Below are positions 34,161 through 42,178 of a stretch of 42,178 nt of DNA, piece by piece (within the stretch, counting starts at the first letter, position 1; the number at the start of each line of letters is the position of its first letter). The notes beneath the pieces were generated by a model. The model made no database searches, was not told the DNA's origin, and saw nothing but the letters and a program-made list of their open reading frames with translations. The stretch comes from Ignavibacteria bacterium (GTDB lineage Bacteria > Bacteroidota > Ignavibacteria > Kapaibacteriales > Kapaibacteriaceae), in contig CANMBE010000019.1 in assembly GCA_947495975.1 (NCBI GenBank), forward strand, positions 1 through 42,178, given 5' to 3'. The translations under genes were made by a program, and so were the position numbers.

Positions 34161-34453
34161 TGAGGTGTAAGAAAGTGTAGGTAGGCACCCCCCTCACTCA
34201 ACCAGGAACCCTGAAGTGCTGAGGGAATGTCGTTGACGTACAAGACTGGAATTATCATTATGAAACACGTCACATGATCCGCAATATGAGACATAGTTTT
34301 GTTTTTTAACGTATACACTAACGTGCGGTAGACGCATCAAAAGGGGATGACTCGTTGTTTGCTGTGCTACCATGACACAAGGTTATGGGGCAGCACAGGT
34401 GAAGCTCATTGATCTAACTATTGTCACTTTTTTTCTTTTTTTGGAGTTCGGAC
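34161..34453. other. Divergent intergenic region, no gene seen
   Basis: This 293-bp spacer separates the starts of the antiporter (left, minus) and the outer-membrane barrel gene (right, plus). It holds TAGTTTTG at 34294-34301 (possible -7 element for the right-hand gene, no -33 partner seen), a T-rich run before 34441, and a good Shine-Dalgarno GGAG at 34443-34446. I see no RNA gene or convincing riboswitch fold. Confidence 0.4.
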
Positions 34454-35149
34454 ATGTCAAAACTTTTCATCATGGTTCTCGTACTATCATTGGGCGGCGT
34501 AAGTGCCTATGCGCAATCGGCCTTCAAGGGGTTCTATGCTACTGCTGGTGTCGGAATGGAAACCTTTATGCCATCGGCTGACGATGTGACGCTCATAGTT
34601 AAAAACGGCCCGTTTGCAGGAACATATAATCGTACCACTACGTATCCACGGACGTTCGACTTCACAGGCATACTGACAGTAGGCTCTATGTCCGCCATCA
34701 CAGATAAGTTTCTACTCGGTATAGGGGTTGAGTTTGAGCCGATCGTTTCGGGTACAGATACGGTAAAGACAGTTGGTTCGGCAGGAAACGTAACGACATC
34801 AACGTACACGCAAAAGTTTCACTTCAACTTCTTCCTTTCTCCTGCATACGCACTTGAGGAGAACAAGCTGGTGTATGGCAAAATCGGCTACTCGCAGAGC
34901 CACAGCGATGTTGATTTCGATTCAGAACAATCTCCCGTGCACATCGCAGAGGGCCTGGTTATTGGCGCTGGGTACAGGCAGATTGTAACGGGCGGTTTGT
35001 TCTTCTTTGGTGAGGCAAACTACTACCACTACCTACCAACTGACTATACTGTGAGTAGTGTCAACAGCGATGGTGTGGTCTTCGTATCAGATTCGAAGAT
35101 TAGCTCAGGGGGCTTCAGCGCATATGTTGGCCTTGGTTATACGTTCTAA
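34454..35149 (+). CDS. Small outer-membrane beta-barrel protein
   Basis: About 231 residues. Signal peptide MSKLFIMVLVLSLGGVSAYAQ, then an 8-stranded-type barrel with regular aromatic/glycine alternation (GFYATAGVGMETF, FNFFLSPAYALEENKLVYGK, GLVIGAGYRQIV, FFFGEANYYHY) and a terminal strand FSAYVGLGYTF ending in the Phe needed for BAM recognition. It belongs to the broad OmpW/OmpA-barrel-like group; function is unknown. The start at 34454 is supported by GGAG 7 bases upstream. A strong intrinsic terminator follows at 35186. Confidence 0.8.
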   Translation: MSKLFIMVLVLSLGGVSAYAQSAFKGFYATAGVGMETFMPSADDVTLIVKNGPFAGTYNRTTTYPRTFDFTGILTVGSMSAITDKFLLGIGVEFEPIVSGTDTVKTVGSAGNVTTSTYTQKFHFNFFLSPAYALEENKLVYGKIGYSQSHSDVDFDSEQSPVHIAEGLVIGAGYRQIVTGGLFFFGEANYYHYLPTDYTVSSVNSDGVVFVSDSKISSGGFSAYVGLGYTF

Positions 35150-35185
35150 CGTAGAACTTTCAACAGGCACAGATCACGTGTAACA

Positions 35186-35215
35186 AGAGCCGCTGGAAAC
35201 AGCGGCTCTCGTTGT
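35186..35215 (+). terminator. Intrinsic terminator after the outer-membrane barrel gene
   Basis: A perfect 10-bp stem AGAGCCGCTG / CAGCGGCTCT closed by a GAAA tetraloop (35186-35209), followed by a moderately T-rich tail (CGTTGTTTA). It lies 37 bp after the barrel gene stop and should end its transcript. Confidence 0.8.
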
Positions 35216-35218
35216 TTA

Positions 35219-35323
35219 AACGCAAACGTCCCACTTCACTGGGTGAAATGGGACGTTGAAGGATACCCAGCCGGATCTTATATCGTCAGTTTGCGCGGAA
35301 TTTCCACCCTGCATCCCTGTTGA
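35219..35323 (+). pseudogene. Fragment of a T9SS C-terminal sorting domain
   Basis: One frame reads NVPLHWVKWDVEGYPAGSYI then VSLRG before diverging and stopping at 35323. The W-D-V-x-G-x-P-A-G-S-Y-I-V pattern is the penultimate strand pair of T9SS sorting domains. No secreted-protein gene precedes it: the barrel gene and its terminator do. It is therefore probably the tail of a lost cargo gene. Part of it (35225-35257) also forms a 15-bp hairpin with one mismatch and a 3-base loop. Confidence 0.5.
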
Positions 35324-35436
35324 GATCTAAACATTACCCAACCTCTCGTTGACGGGATTCGGGTTTTAGGATATTTCATTACGAAGTGATTCACTGGGGT
35401 TCACTTTTGACCTGTCCCAGTTTGTTGGCTCCGAGA

Positions 35437-38079
35437 TTATTCGTTGACAACAACGTTCTTCGTGATCGTCGTGTTTGCAATGGAGAGACGAACGAGATAC
35501 AGGCCCGATGTTGCATCACGAAGTTCAATTGTCCTTTGTGATATGTTAACATCTCGTTCCTCATATACTGGCTCGCCGAGGACATTGAAGACGACGATGT
35601 CATAGAGCACGCCCTCAGGCACTTGAACTGTGAACAATCCGGTGTTTGGGTTCGGGAACACATACACATCATCATCAATGTTCTGTGATTCTACTCCAAC
35701 CGTTGAAGAGTAGAGGTCTGCACTCCATAGACCACGTCCAAATGTTGCGGCCCACAACTTGTTGTTGAAGTACGAGATTTCCAGTTCGGTAACAACAACA
35801 ACTGGGAGCCCATCCTGATACGGCACCCAGTCCGACATTGTACCGTCTCTGTAGAACACTCCTACATCGGTTCCAATGTAGAGGCCCTCGTTGCTTCCCT
35901 TTTGATACACGATGCAATTCGCTGGAACATTTGGCAATGTTCCGGAGTAGTTAGCCCACGTGGTGCCACCATCGGGAGACATGAACACTTTCTTACCTGC
36001 CGCGTAACCCGAAAACGTCACGAACATTCGCTGCGGATTTGTAGGGTCTACTGCGAGGTACGAAACCACACCATTCACTTCAGGGTCCCACTCCGATACA
36101 TACGACCACGTCTCTCCACCATCTGTAGTGCGAGCAATCGTGTCGTGCGTGGCCACGTAGATTGTATTCGGGTTTGAGGGAGCAACTGCAATGTAGCGGA
36201 GCAAATCGCTCGATACCACGGGAGATATTGCAGACCATGAGTCACCCTGATCTGTCGTTTTGTAGACTTTGTTGTAACCAGCAAACAGGACCTTCGGATT
36301 CGTTGGGTGAATCACAAACGGGGTAACCCATTCTCCCGCTGGCGATGTGCCCTCTTTCTGTCCACCTGGAATGTTTACTGAAATCACGAATTCCGAGTCA
36401 TTGGCCTTATCGGTTCGAAAGATCGTACCGTTTTGAGCGGAGGAGTATAGAATGCTGTTATTCGAGTAATCGATAAGGCACTCCATCCCATCGCCGCCAG
36501 TTCGTTCACTCCATACATTGTTCTCGAGCTCCTTGGTGGCATTATCTTGAAGGCCACAAACAACATTTGCCGCAACTGTTTGCGCAACTCCAATCCGATA
36601 AATCTGGCTTATCTCAAGTCCATTAGTGATATCGGTCCAGCTGGCACCAGCATCAGTCGTCTTGTGGATTCCACCGTCATTACACGCGAACAACGTTCCG
36701 CGCTGCAGTGGATGGAATGCGAGCCAGTGACAGTCAGCATGAACAACGGGTATCGTGTCAGGATGGCCGACTCCAGCGGCCGAAAGCGCATCAGCGCTAT
36801 CTGCCCAAACGCTCGTGAGTCTCCAATCAGATCCACCGTTCTGTGAACTCCAGACATTAACGCCACCGATCCAGATATCTTTCTCGTTGTCAGGATTAAT
36901 GACGTATGCGAGGTCGTAGTTCCCTTGACCATCAGCTCCGGATGCGTCCCCTTTGATGTTCAGCATGTTGTTGGATTCTGTACCAACGAGATATTGTGTG
37001 AATGAAGCACCGCTGTTCTTCGACGTCCACAAGCCAGCCAAGCCGGATGATGAATTGACGCAAATCGCATCGACGAGATCTGGCGAAGCAGCGGAAACGG
37101 CTAAATCAACTCGGATGATACCAGGCAGTGTTACAACGGACGACCACGTTTCACCAGAGTCAGTTGAACGATAGATTTCCGAGGCACCGTATGATGAGGC
37201 ATACATAATTGATGCGTCCCCTGGCTTGCACTCAAGGTCCATGAAGTACCCTGCTTGAACATTCGTCCACGTCTCTCCGCCATCTGACGTACGCCATATT
37301 CCGTCGGTCGCTGCTGCAAGTATGATCTTGGAGTTTGTTGGGCTCATCAACAGACGTCGCATCAACTTAGCCGATGTTACATTCCAGCTTAACCCTGTTG
37401 TATTCCAGGTTGTCCCACCGTTTGTTGACTTCAGAACACCGATGCTCTTGGTGTCTCCATCAGATCTAGCTATCATACCTTTCAAGCTGCCCATATCCCC
37501 ATCGCCTGTCGCGATATACATGATGTCGGCATTTGTTGGATCAATAGCTATGTCACTCACTCCTAAGACTGGCAAAGAATCGGTGCGAGTACTCCACGTC
37601 GTGCCTCCGTCGGTCGTCTTCCACAATCCACCTGCAGGCGCGCCAATCCAAAACGTGTTTGCTTCGGTTGGGTGAAAAGCCAAGCAGTTGATTCGTCCAA
37701 GTCCCTGCCCATTTCCAGCACTCGTCGAAGGCCCCTTGCTTGTCCAGTTTGCCGATGACATGATCGTCTCAGCTCGCTTGCTAGCTGGAGCTCTATTCGT
37801 CGAACGATATTCGATGTACGCATCCCATGTCGCAGAAGAACGCGGGAACTGTCCGTTCGGTAAGATCCGTGATTCCCAGTACCATTCCCATCGCTTAAAC
37901 TGCTTATAGCCTTGCCCCTTTACTATGCTCTTCCCATTCCAGTAGTCATTGAATGCCCCCCGGATCTCTTGAAAGGTTGGATTCTCCGATTGAATCTTCG
38001 CCATCCAAGGTTGAGCGATCAACTCTTGGGTGGTGACCAGCATTATCAGCAAGACAATGTATTGTATCAGTGTTCTCAT
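35437..38079 (-). CDS. Asp-box (sortilin/BNR-type) propeller protein with T9SS sorting domain
   Basis: About 880 residues. Signal peptide ending QELIAQ; a short N-terminal region; then about ten Asp-box turns (KTTDGGTTW, KSTNGGTTW, RTSDGGETW, RSTDSGETW, KTTDAGASW, KTTDQGDSW, RTTDGGETW, SPDGGTTW and degenerate ones) that build one or two beta-propellers; then a T9SS sorting domain from YVFPNPNTGLFTVQVP to NVVVNE. Proteins of this type are abundant secreted FCB proteins, annotated variously as glycosyl hydrolase-like or sortilin-like. No catalytic residues could be assigned. An AGGGGAAG ribosome-binding site precedes the ATG. It lies 26 bp downstream of a lipoprotein gene and is probably co-transcribed with it. 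Confidence 0.88.
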   Translation of the reverse strand: MRTLIQYIVLLIMLVTTQELIAQPWMAKIQSENPTFQEIRGAFNDYWNGKSIVKGQGYKQFKRWEWYWESRILPNGQFPRSSATWDAYIEYRSTNRAPASKRAETIMSSANWTSKGPSTSAGNGQGLGRINCLAFHPTEANTFWIGAPAGGLWKTTDGGTTWSTRTDSLPVLGVSDIAIDPTNADIMYIATGDGDMGSLKGMIARSDGDTKSIGVLKSTNGGTTWNTTGLSWNVTSAKLMRRLLMSPTNSKIILAAATDGIWRTSDGGETWTNVQAGYFMDLECKPGDASIMYASSYGASEIYRSTDSGETWSSVVTLPGIIRVDLAVSAASPDLVDAICVNSSSGLAGLWTSKNSGASFTQYLVGTESNNMLNIKGDASGADGQGNYDLAYVINPDNEKDIWIGGVNVWSSQNGGSDWRLTSVWADSADALSAAGVGHPDTIPVVHADCHWLAFHPLQRGTLFACNDGGIHKTTDAGASWTDITNGLEISQIYRIGVAQTVAANVVCGLQDNATKELENNVWSERTGGDGMECLIDYSNNSILYSSAQNGTIFRTDKANDSEFVISVNIPGGQKEGTSPAGEWVTPFVIHPTNPKVLFAGYNKVYKTTDQGDSWSAISPVVSSDLLRYIAVAPSNPNTIYVATHDTIARTTDGGETWSYVSEWDPEVNGVVSYLAVDPTNPQRMFVTFSGYAAGKKVFMSPDGGTTWANYSGTLPNVPANCIVYQKGSNEGLYIGTDVGVFYRDGTMSDWVPYQDGLPVVVVTELEISYFNNKLWAATFGRGLWSADLYSSTVGVESQNIDDDVYVFPNPNTGLFTVQVPEGVLYDIVVFNVLGEPVYEERDVNISQRTIELRDATSGLYLVRLSIANTTITKNVVVNE

Positions 38080-38105
38080 GTTCTTCCCCTATTAGAAGTA
38101 TGAAG

Positions 38106-38720
38106 TCAAGGCCTGTTGTGGGCTTTTTGTGATTTGACCTCGTTGATTATCAAGTAGTGCCTTCTGCCATCGACGGTAAACGATATCAAGGCTTCACCAG
38201 AATACGTGATTGGTGATCTTGAGTCACGAGCTTGCGAAGCGTTCATCGCTAGCACCGACACTCGCAAGACAATGGAATCGCCGTTTGATATTGTGACCGG
38301 TTGGTTGGAAACTCTCGCCGTTTCTTTTGAAACGGCCACAACATAGGCAAGATTGTCAATCCAGGCACTATCGAATTTGATTTCCTGTTGCGTTGTGATC
38401 CGCACTCTGAATGAATAGTCAATCCCTCGTCCCCCACTTGCGATTCCCGAAACCCAAGGTTGGGATGTCGCACTCAAAAGCACACAGAACTTGTTGTTCT
38501 TGTCTACTGCACTATCTGATTTCTGAACGGCTGACATTCGCTTGCTTAGAGTCTCCGAAACCGTATCGATCGGCACAGTATCTGATAATGCAGGCTGTGA
38601 ATCATCCGAAGTGGCCACGCTATCCGCTAACACCGTGGTAGAAGCGCGCCCCCCCGCATCGCGTTGACACGCAATCGTTACGGTAGCACACGCACCGAGG
38701 ATCAACAGAGTGGTTTTCAT
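38106..38720 (-). CDS. Putative lipoprotein of unknown function
   Basis: About 204 residues. The N-terminus MKTTLLILGACATVTIAC is a lipoprotein signal with Cys18 as the lipidation site. A Ser/Asp/Thr-rich linker (about residues 25-65) follows, then a beta-rich C-terminal domain (YSFRVRITTQQEIKFDSAWI, ISFTVDGRRHYLIIN). No family recognised. It is the first gene of a two-gene operon with the Asp-box T9SS cargo, so it may assist or anchor that protein, which is only inference. Confidence 0.7.
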   Translation of the reverse strand: MKTTLLILGACATVTIACQRDAGGRASTTVLADSVATSDDSQPALSDTVPIDTVSETLSKRMSAVQKSDSAVDKNNKFCVLLSATSQPWVSGIASGGRGIDYSFRVRITTQQEIKFDSAWIDNLAYVVAVSKETARVSNQPVTISNGDSIVLRVSVLAMNASQARDSRSPITYSGEALISFTVDGRRHYLIINEVKSQKAHNRP

Positions 38721-38767
38721 ACGGCAAACTACCCCAAGTTCGAGATTTCAGCAATCTAAAACTTGGG

Positions 38768-38868
38768 ACTGACCTGCTCTTCCGCGTGATGTTTCCGTCC
38801 CATACCGAGCTCCTTTCGACTACCAAACTATTATTTCTGTTGGTAGTATTTTTGGGGAGCAGGTCAGT
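38768..38868 (-). mobile_element. 101-bp miniature element derived from the left end of an IS3-family insertion sequence
   Basis: Perfect 12-bp terminal inverted repeats ACTGACCTGCTC (38768-38779) and GAGCAGGTCAGT (38857-38868) enclose the element. Read on the minus strand, the outer end TGACCTGCTCCCC resembles IS3-family termini. It is followed by AAAGGAG and an ATG (38803) encoding MGRKHHAEEQ, which matches the start of IS3-type OrfA transposases (GRKRHTPEQ-like), then a stop at 38756. No flanking target duplication is evident. The transposase is absent. Confidence 0.6.
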
Positions 38869-38896
38869 TTTTCTTCTTTTATTACCTGGAGTAGTG

Positions 38897-39562
38897 ATGA
38901 TCAGTATTCTGACCCGTATGACGTTCGCAACGATCTTCATGCTATTCTTGTCGCTAGCCGAGCAGGTTCAAGCACAGAGTCAAAATGATCCATGCAATTG
39001 TGTGAACCCACAATTCATGTTTAACCTCGACATCTGTATCGACAACACACAATACACAGTTGCCACCTATGGCTGTAAAACTGTACCGCCGATCGGACAA
39101 CTTCTTGCACAGATTTGTCTGGGGTCTGATCAGCAGAACCAATACACGACTATCACCAAGCTGTGCTTTGTAGGTAACAAGCCCGCAACAATCAATGCTA
39201 AGTCCGTGTTTGATGCTCTGCTCTGCCGAATGGACCCCTGTAAGTTTCCGGGAAACTTTGGAGCTCAAGTTGGACCTAATCCGGGCGACATCTATTGTTG
39301 GACAGTTGTGACTCCCAACTGTGTCCGTGTCGTCAATTCCACTGGGTGTATCGAGCGCTGCGGCGATGGATGCTGTGTGCTGGCATCACGATGGAAGCGA
39401 CAAGCAGATGGTTCGTGTACTCTCGATGTAAAGTCCGCAATTCAAGGAGGAGGCCCAGCAAACTGGTACTGTGGTAAGCCAAGTACGAATTGCGAACAGA
39501 TACAGTCATGCCAGCCGATCGATTGCTCAAGCCGCGAAACATGTTGCGAGGTGCAACCATGA
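38897..39562 (+). CDS. Cysteine-rich secreted protein of unknown function
   Basis: About 221 residues from the ATG at 38897 (GGAG six bases upstream); a Met at 38918 is an alternative start. The signal peptide (MTFATIFMLFLSLAEQVQAQ) is followed by a mature region of roughly 200 residues with 21 cysteines, including CNC, CGDGCC and TCC groups, consistent with a disulfide-rich fold. No known family was recognised. Its stop overlaps the next start by 4 bp (ATGA), so it is made together with the large T9SS cargo downstream. The longer open frame upstream runs through the IS-derived element and is not likely to be translated. Confidence 0.75.
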   Translation: MISILTRMTFATIFMLFLSLAEQVQAQSQNDPCNCVNPQFMFNLDICIDNTQYTVATYGCKTVPPIGQLLAQICLGSDQQNQYTTITKLCFVGNKPATINAKSVFDALLCRMDPCKFPGNFGAQVGPNPGDIYCWTVVTPNCVRVVNSTGCIERCGDGCCVLASRWKRQADGSCTLDVKSAIQGGGPANWYCGKPSTNCEQIQSCQPIDCSSRETCCEVQP

Positions 39563-42051
39563 CACGACTAATATTTCTGGCTGCCCTGCCAGTGATTGCG
39601 CTCCGCTCGCTGGCGTGTATCGTGTGTGTCGTTGGTGCGGCGGCGAACTTGCCTGGGCAGACCCACGTGGAACTCCTGCTGCGGTCGAAGGATATTATTA
39701 CAACTCAGACCCCAGCCGTCGTGCAACAGCCCAAGAGTGGTACCATATTCGTTGGAATCGCAGGTAGAGGAATTTATCGAATCGATACTGCCACATGGAC
39801 ATTGCGTAAGATTCCGGAAGTACAGGGAACAGCTGCGTATCAGAGCCATTATGTCTCTGCTGGGAGCAGTTTCGCACTTATTGCACAGCAAGGATTTTCT
39901 GGAAGTAGGTCTTGGAGAATCGATTCAAACGATAGGTTTACGCTTATTGAAAGTCCGATCGGAAGCTCTACTGCGTTCGACAGCACAATAGACTGCGACA
40001 GGATCATCCTCTCGTCCGACCGTGACGATCGTGTGATATGCTACAGCTATGACTGCGGCGCGAACTTCACGTGTGATACGACTATCGCACGGATACGACA
40101 ACCCACAGCGGGTGCGTCTGTAGTTGAAGACCGCAATCGCAACCTCTTTATGATCTGTCCCGGAAAGGAACGTCGCAAGTTTGATTTGCGTCTGCGCAGC
40201 GATCAGTTCAGTAGCGAACCCGTTCTTGCACGGGTCGGCACCGACTCTGTGTTGGCGGTTCTCAGCGGAAATGGAAAACCAGACACCGTATGTTTTGCTT
40301 CACTGCACGACGGCATCTGGGTCCGAAAGTCAACTCTTGTTTCAATTGATGGTGTCGACACTGCTATCCCCGTGAAGTCTGTGTTTATTCGTGACAACTA
40401 TGAGGGAGATGTGTTGCTGTTCCGTGATGATCCTTCAAACGGTTCAACGTCATATGCCAGATACGATAGCGGTCGATGGCGCAGCATAGGAACAATTCCT
40501 ATCAGATACATTAGAGGTTCAATCACCGAGCCGTTTGGGAGCCGAGGATCGCGTCGTGCAAGGCTGCAATACAGCAGTGCTCAGAAGAGATTCTTTGTTG
40601 TGCGCTTCAACCCGTACTCGCCATTTGGTTGGGACATTCCAGATAGTTCGAACATGCTGCGAGCTTCACCTCAGGTCGATGCTTTCTCAAGTCGCTGGCT
40701 TGCCTACTATCAGGGTGATAACGTGATATTGTTTTCAGACACCCACGAACACATGACGCTTAATGCGATGGCAGCTAACGATGATGAGCATAAGACCTTG
40801 CCTGTGCTTCTGGGATTCACAGATAGTACGGGAAACCCATTGTACCTTGATCTGGGCGATGACCTCATCGCCCCCGATGCGCGCATGGTTGGACGCGTTC
40901 GATCGGTACGGCTGCGAGATGCTCCACAGAGAAGTGTCACCTACCCATCCTTTCTTGCGCCGCTTGATTACACAGTCAATGGTATGCGTATGCCATTTGT
41001 CGGAGAACATGAAGTCCTGTTTCCTGGCTCCATCGTGCAGAAACTTGATCGCAACGGGCGAATGACTGCGGTCATCCATGACAGTCCATCGACTGCTGTT
41101 GCGAGAATTTCCGACTCATCGATCGTAGTCGCCGGAGCCAACAACGTTGTTGTGTATCGCAGCAATGGCAGTCGTGACTCGATGAATGTACTCGCCTTGC
41201 TGGACACTGCCGGTGCGTTGAAGCGGGGCTTTGTAAGTTGGATTCAGCCACTCCCTTCTGGACGCATTTTGTGTTTCGTGTCTGGTCTGCGGCTTCGTGA
41301 CGCCGACGATCAAACACATACCGTACTCTCGCCCGGAGGCGTGCTGTACAGTGATGATTCAGCAAGAACGTGGAAGCGTGCGGCATATCCGGCAGAGCAA
41401 CAGTATATGCTTGGAGTCGTTCGACGTTCCACCGGTGAATTGTTCTTGTCAGCAACATCCGTTGTCCGCGATACCACGGGAATGGATTCGAATACGCCTG
41501 AGTCACTCACGCATGAGATGGACGATCACGTTGTTCTGCGATCGACGGACGACGGAGCTACGTGGCAGACAGTTCACACTTCTAACACATCCGCTTCTTT
41601 CCGCTTTGTTGGGTTTAGTGGCCTTCAAACAAGCGAAGGTGCGATGCTGCTGGTATCGCCAGACGGTGCCGTTGAGAGTCGCGACGACGGCGCAACATGG
41701 AAGCCACATGACATCAAAGCAGATCTATCTGGAACTAGGATCACGTCCTTCTTTACGCACGGCACTTCCCCGGAACATCCAGTCTATTACTGCACGAATA
41801 ACGGCCTCTATCGATCAACTCGTTCGACATCGGTTTCCTCGTCGAACGCGCGAACGTCGCCTATGAGTGCGTGCTCATGGGATTGTCATCAAACGCAGTG
41901 GACTGCCATGAATGCAAGGATACTGCGCATGACTGATGCTGTAGGCAAGACGTATCAGACCTCCTATGCGCCAACGACGGGTGTGTACGTGGTAGAACTG
42001 CAAACCGACACTGGGATTGTACGACAGACGATTGTTGTCGCGGAGGAATAG
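39559..42051 (+). CDS. Large T9SS cargo protein with Asp-box propeller
   Basis: About 830 residues from the ATG at 39559. The hydrophobic start (LIFLAALPVIALRSLACIVC) is a signal peptide. The body is beta-rich with Asp-box turns concentrated near the C-terminal third (YSDDSARTW, STDDGATW, SRDDGATW) and earlier degenerate blades (GTIFVGIAGRGIYRID). The C-terminus ARILRMTDAVGKTYQT followed by TTGVYVVEL...VVAEE is a T9SS sorting domain. Unlike the other cargos it lacks a clear proline-rich linker before the sorting domain. It is coupled to the Cys-rich gene by ATGA overlap; function unknown. Confidence 0.82.
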   Translation: MTRLIFLAALPVIALRSLACIVCVVGAAANLPGQTHVELLLRSKDIITTQTPAVVQQPKSGTIFVGIAGRGIYRIDTATWTLRKIPEVQGTAAYQSHYVSAGSSFALIAQQGFSGSRSWRIDSNDRFTLIESPIGSSTAFDSTIDCDRIILSSDRDDRVICYSYDCGANFTCDTTIARIRQPTAGASVVEDRNRNLFMICPGKERRKFDLRLRSDQFSSEPVLARVGTDSVLAVLSGNGKPDTVCFASLHDGIWVRKSTLVSIDGVDTAIPVKSVFIRDNYEGDVLLFRDDPSNGSTSYARYDSGRWRSIGTIPIRYIRGSITEPFGSRGSRRARLQYSSAQKRFFVVRFNPYSPFGWDIPDSSNMLRASPQVDAFSSRWLAYYQGDNVILFSDTHEHMTLNAMAANDDEHKTLPVLLGFTDSTGNPLYLDLGDDLIAPDARMVGRVRSVRLRDAPQRSVTYPSFLAPLDYTVNGMRMPFVGEHEVLFPGSIVQKLDRNGRMTAVIHDSPSTAVARISDSSIVVAGANNVVVYRSNGSRDSMNVLALLDTAGALKRGFVSWIQPLPSGRILCFVSGLRLRDADDQTHTVLSPGGVLYSDDSARTWKRAAYPAEQQYMLGVVRRSTGELFLSATSVVRDTTGMDSNTPESLTHEMDDHVVLRSTDDGATWQTVHTSNTSASFRFVGFSGLQTSEGAMLLVSPDGAVESRDDGATWKPHDIKADLSGTRITSFFTHGTSPEHPVYYCTNNGLYRSTRSTSVSSSNARTSPMSACSWDCHQTQWTAMNARILRMTDAVGKTYQTSYAPTTGVYVVELQTDTGIVRQTIVVAEE

Positions 42052-42061
42052 TTCAACGAAG

Positions 42062-42078
42062 GACAGGCGCTGCCTGTC
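42062..42078 (+). terminator. Possible weak terminator hairpin
   Basis: A perfect 7-bp stem GACAGGC / GCCTGTC with a 3-base loop, 10 bp after the T9SS cargo stop. It is followed by TATCTT rather than a clean T-run, so termination is uncertain. The response-regulator start lies 12 bases beyond it. Confidence 0.35.
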
Positions 42079-42090
42079 TATCTTCGTGGC

Positions 42091-42178
42091 ATGACATCAC
42101 TCGTTTCGGAAACGAAGATCTTCATCGTAGATGATGACCGAGAAACCCGTTCACTGATGAACACAAAGACAACAGAGA
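42091..42178 (+). CDS. Response regulator receiver domain, N-terminal part only
   Basis: Twenty-nine codons to the window edge. After a short leader (MTSLVSET) comes KIFIVDDDRETRSLM, the first strand and acidic Asp pair of a CheY-type receiver domain. The phosphorylation Asp and any output domain are outside the window. Confidence 0.7.
   Translation, partial: MTSLVSETKIFIVDDDRETRSLMNTKTTE

Noticed and set aside
38786-38896. Upstream extension of the Cys-rich gene with a second hydrophobic stretch
   Set aside because: This part is read through the IS3-derived element on its opposite strand; the Met at 38897 has its own ribosome-binding site and begins a normal signal peptide.
41297-41866. 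Open frame of 189 codons on the plus strand within the large T9SS cargo
   Set aside because: It lies wholly inside the 830-residue cargo gene in another frame; the cargo has Asp boxes and a sorting domain, while this frame has none.
1-42178. CRISPR arrays, tRNA or rRNA genes, prophage
   Set aside because: I saw no regularly spaced repeats, no cloverleaf-like sequence in the short intergenic gaps, and no structural phage genes; a dedicated tRNA scan was not possible here.

Overview
The window looks like chromosomal DNA of an uncultured bacterium of the FCB superphylum, on the Chlorobiota/Ignavibacteria/Kapabacteria side rather than a typical Bacteroidota. The reasons are five secreted proteins with a type IX secretion (T9SS) C-terminal sorting domain, a bacillithiol-type bshB1, a TonB-dependent receptor and several other outer-membrane barrels, and few clear Shine-Dalgarno sites. 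The placement is inferred from gene content; no rRNA or tRNA gene was found. Both strands are densely coded, with many 1-4 bp start/stop overlaps.

Layout. (1) 1-8.5 kb: the start of a secreted protein, then two close arylsulfotransferase-like (ASST) T9SS cargo paralogues on the minus strand flanking a plus-strand Asp-box propeller gene. (2) 8.6-10.9 kb: a TonB-dependent receptor. (3) 10.9-15.6 kb: a minus-strand cell-wall operon, rsmH-murF-mraY-glycosyltransferase, which is a shortened dcw cluster. (4) 15.7-20.9 kb: housekeeping genes: a small cytochrome c, the operon rnhA-dut-rpiB-bshB1, the comM/yifB ATPase, and dps-rfbD. (5) 21.4-26.7 kb: a third ASST paralogue, an operon of periplasmic rhodanese plus TsdA-like dihaem cytochrome (probable thiosulfate/sulfur redox), and a divergent porin-like barrel. 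(6) 26.9-31.4 kb: an Omp85-type barrel, a DUF2911 protein and a large PIG-L deacetylase. (7) 31.4-39 kb: a decayed zone interleaved with intact genes (DinB, CIA30, ChaA-type exchanger, small outer-membrane barrel, lipoprotein plus Asp-box T9SS cargo). It holds a sodium:solute symporter with its middle deleted, an IS21 istB tail, a T9SS sorting-domain remnant and a 101-bp IS3-like miniature element. (8) 39-42.2 kb: a cysteine-rich secreted protein translationally coupled to a large T9SS cargo, then the start of a response regulator.

Much of the window encodes envelope and surface functions. The three ASST-domain proteins are predicted to be exported by Sec and then T9SS, giving large surface propellers with Ig/FN3-like stalks. 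The rhodanese-TsdA operon with its 8-bp repeat inside the 5' coding region, the repeated ASST locus, and the Cys-rich/T9SS pair are the most unusual units. No CRISPR array, prophage or complete transposon was found.
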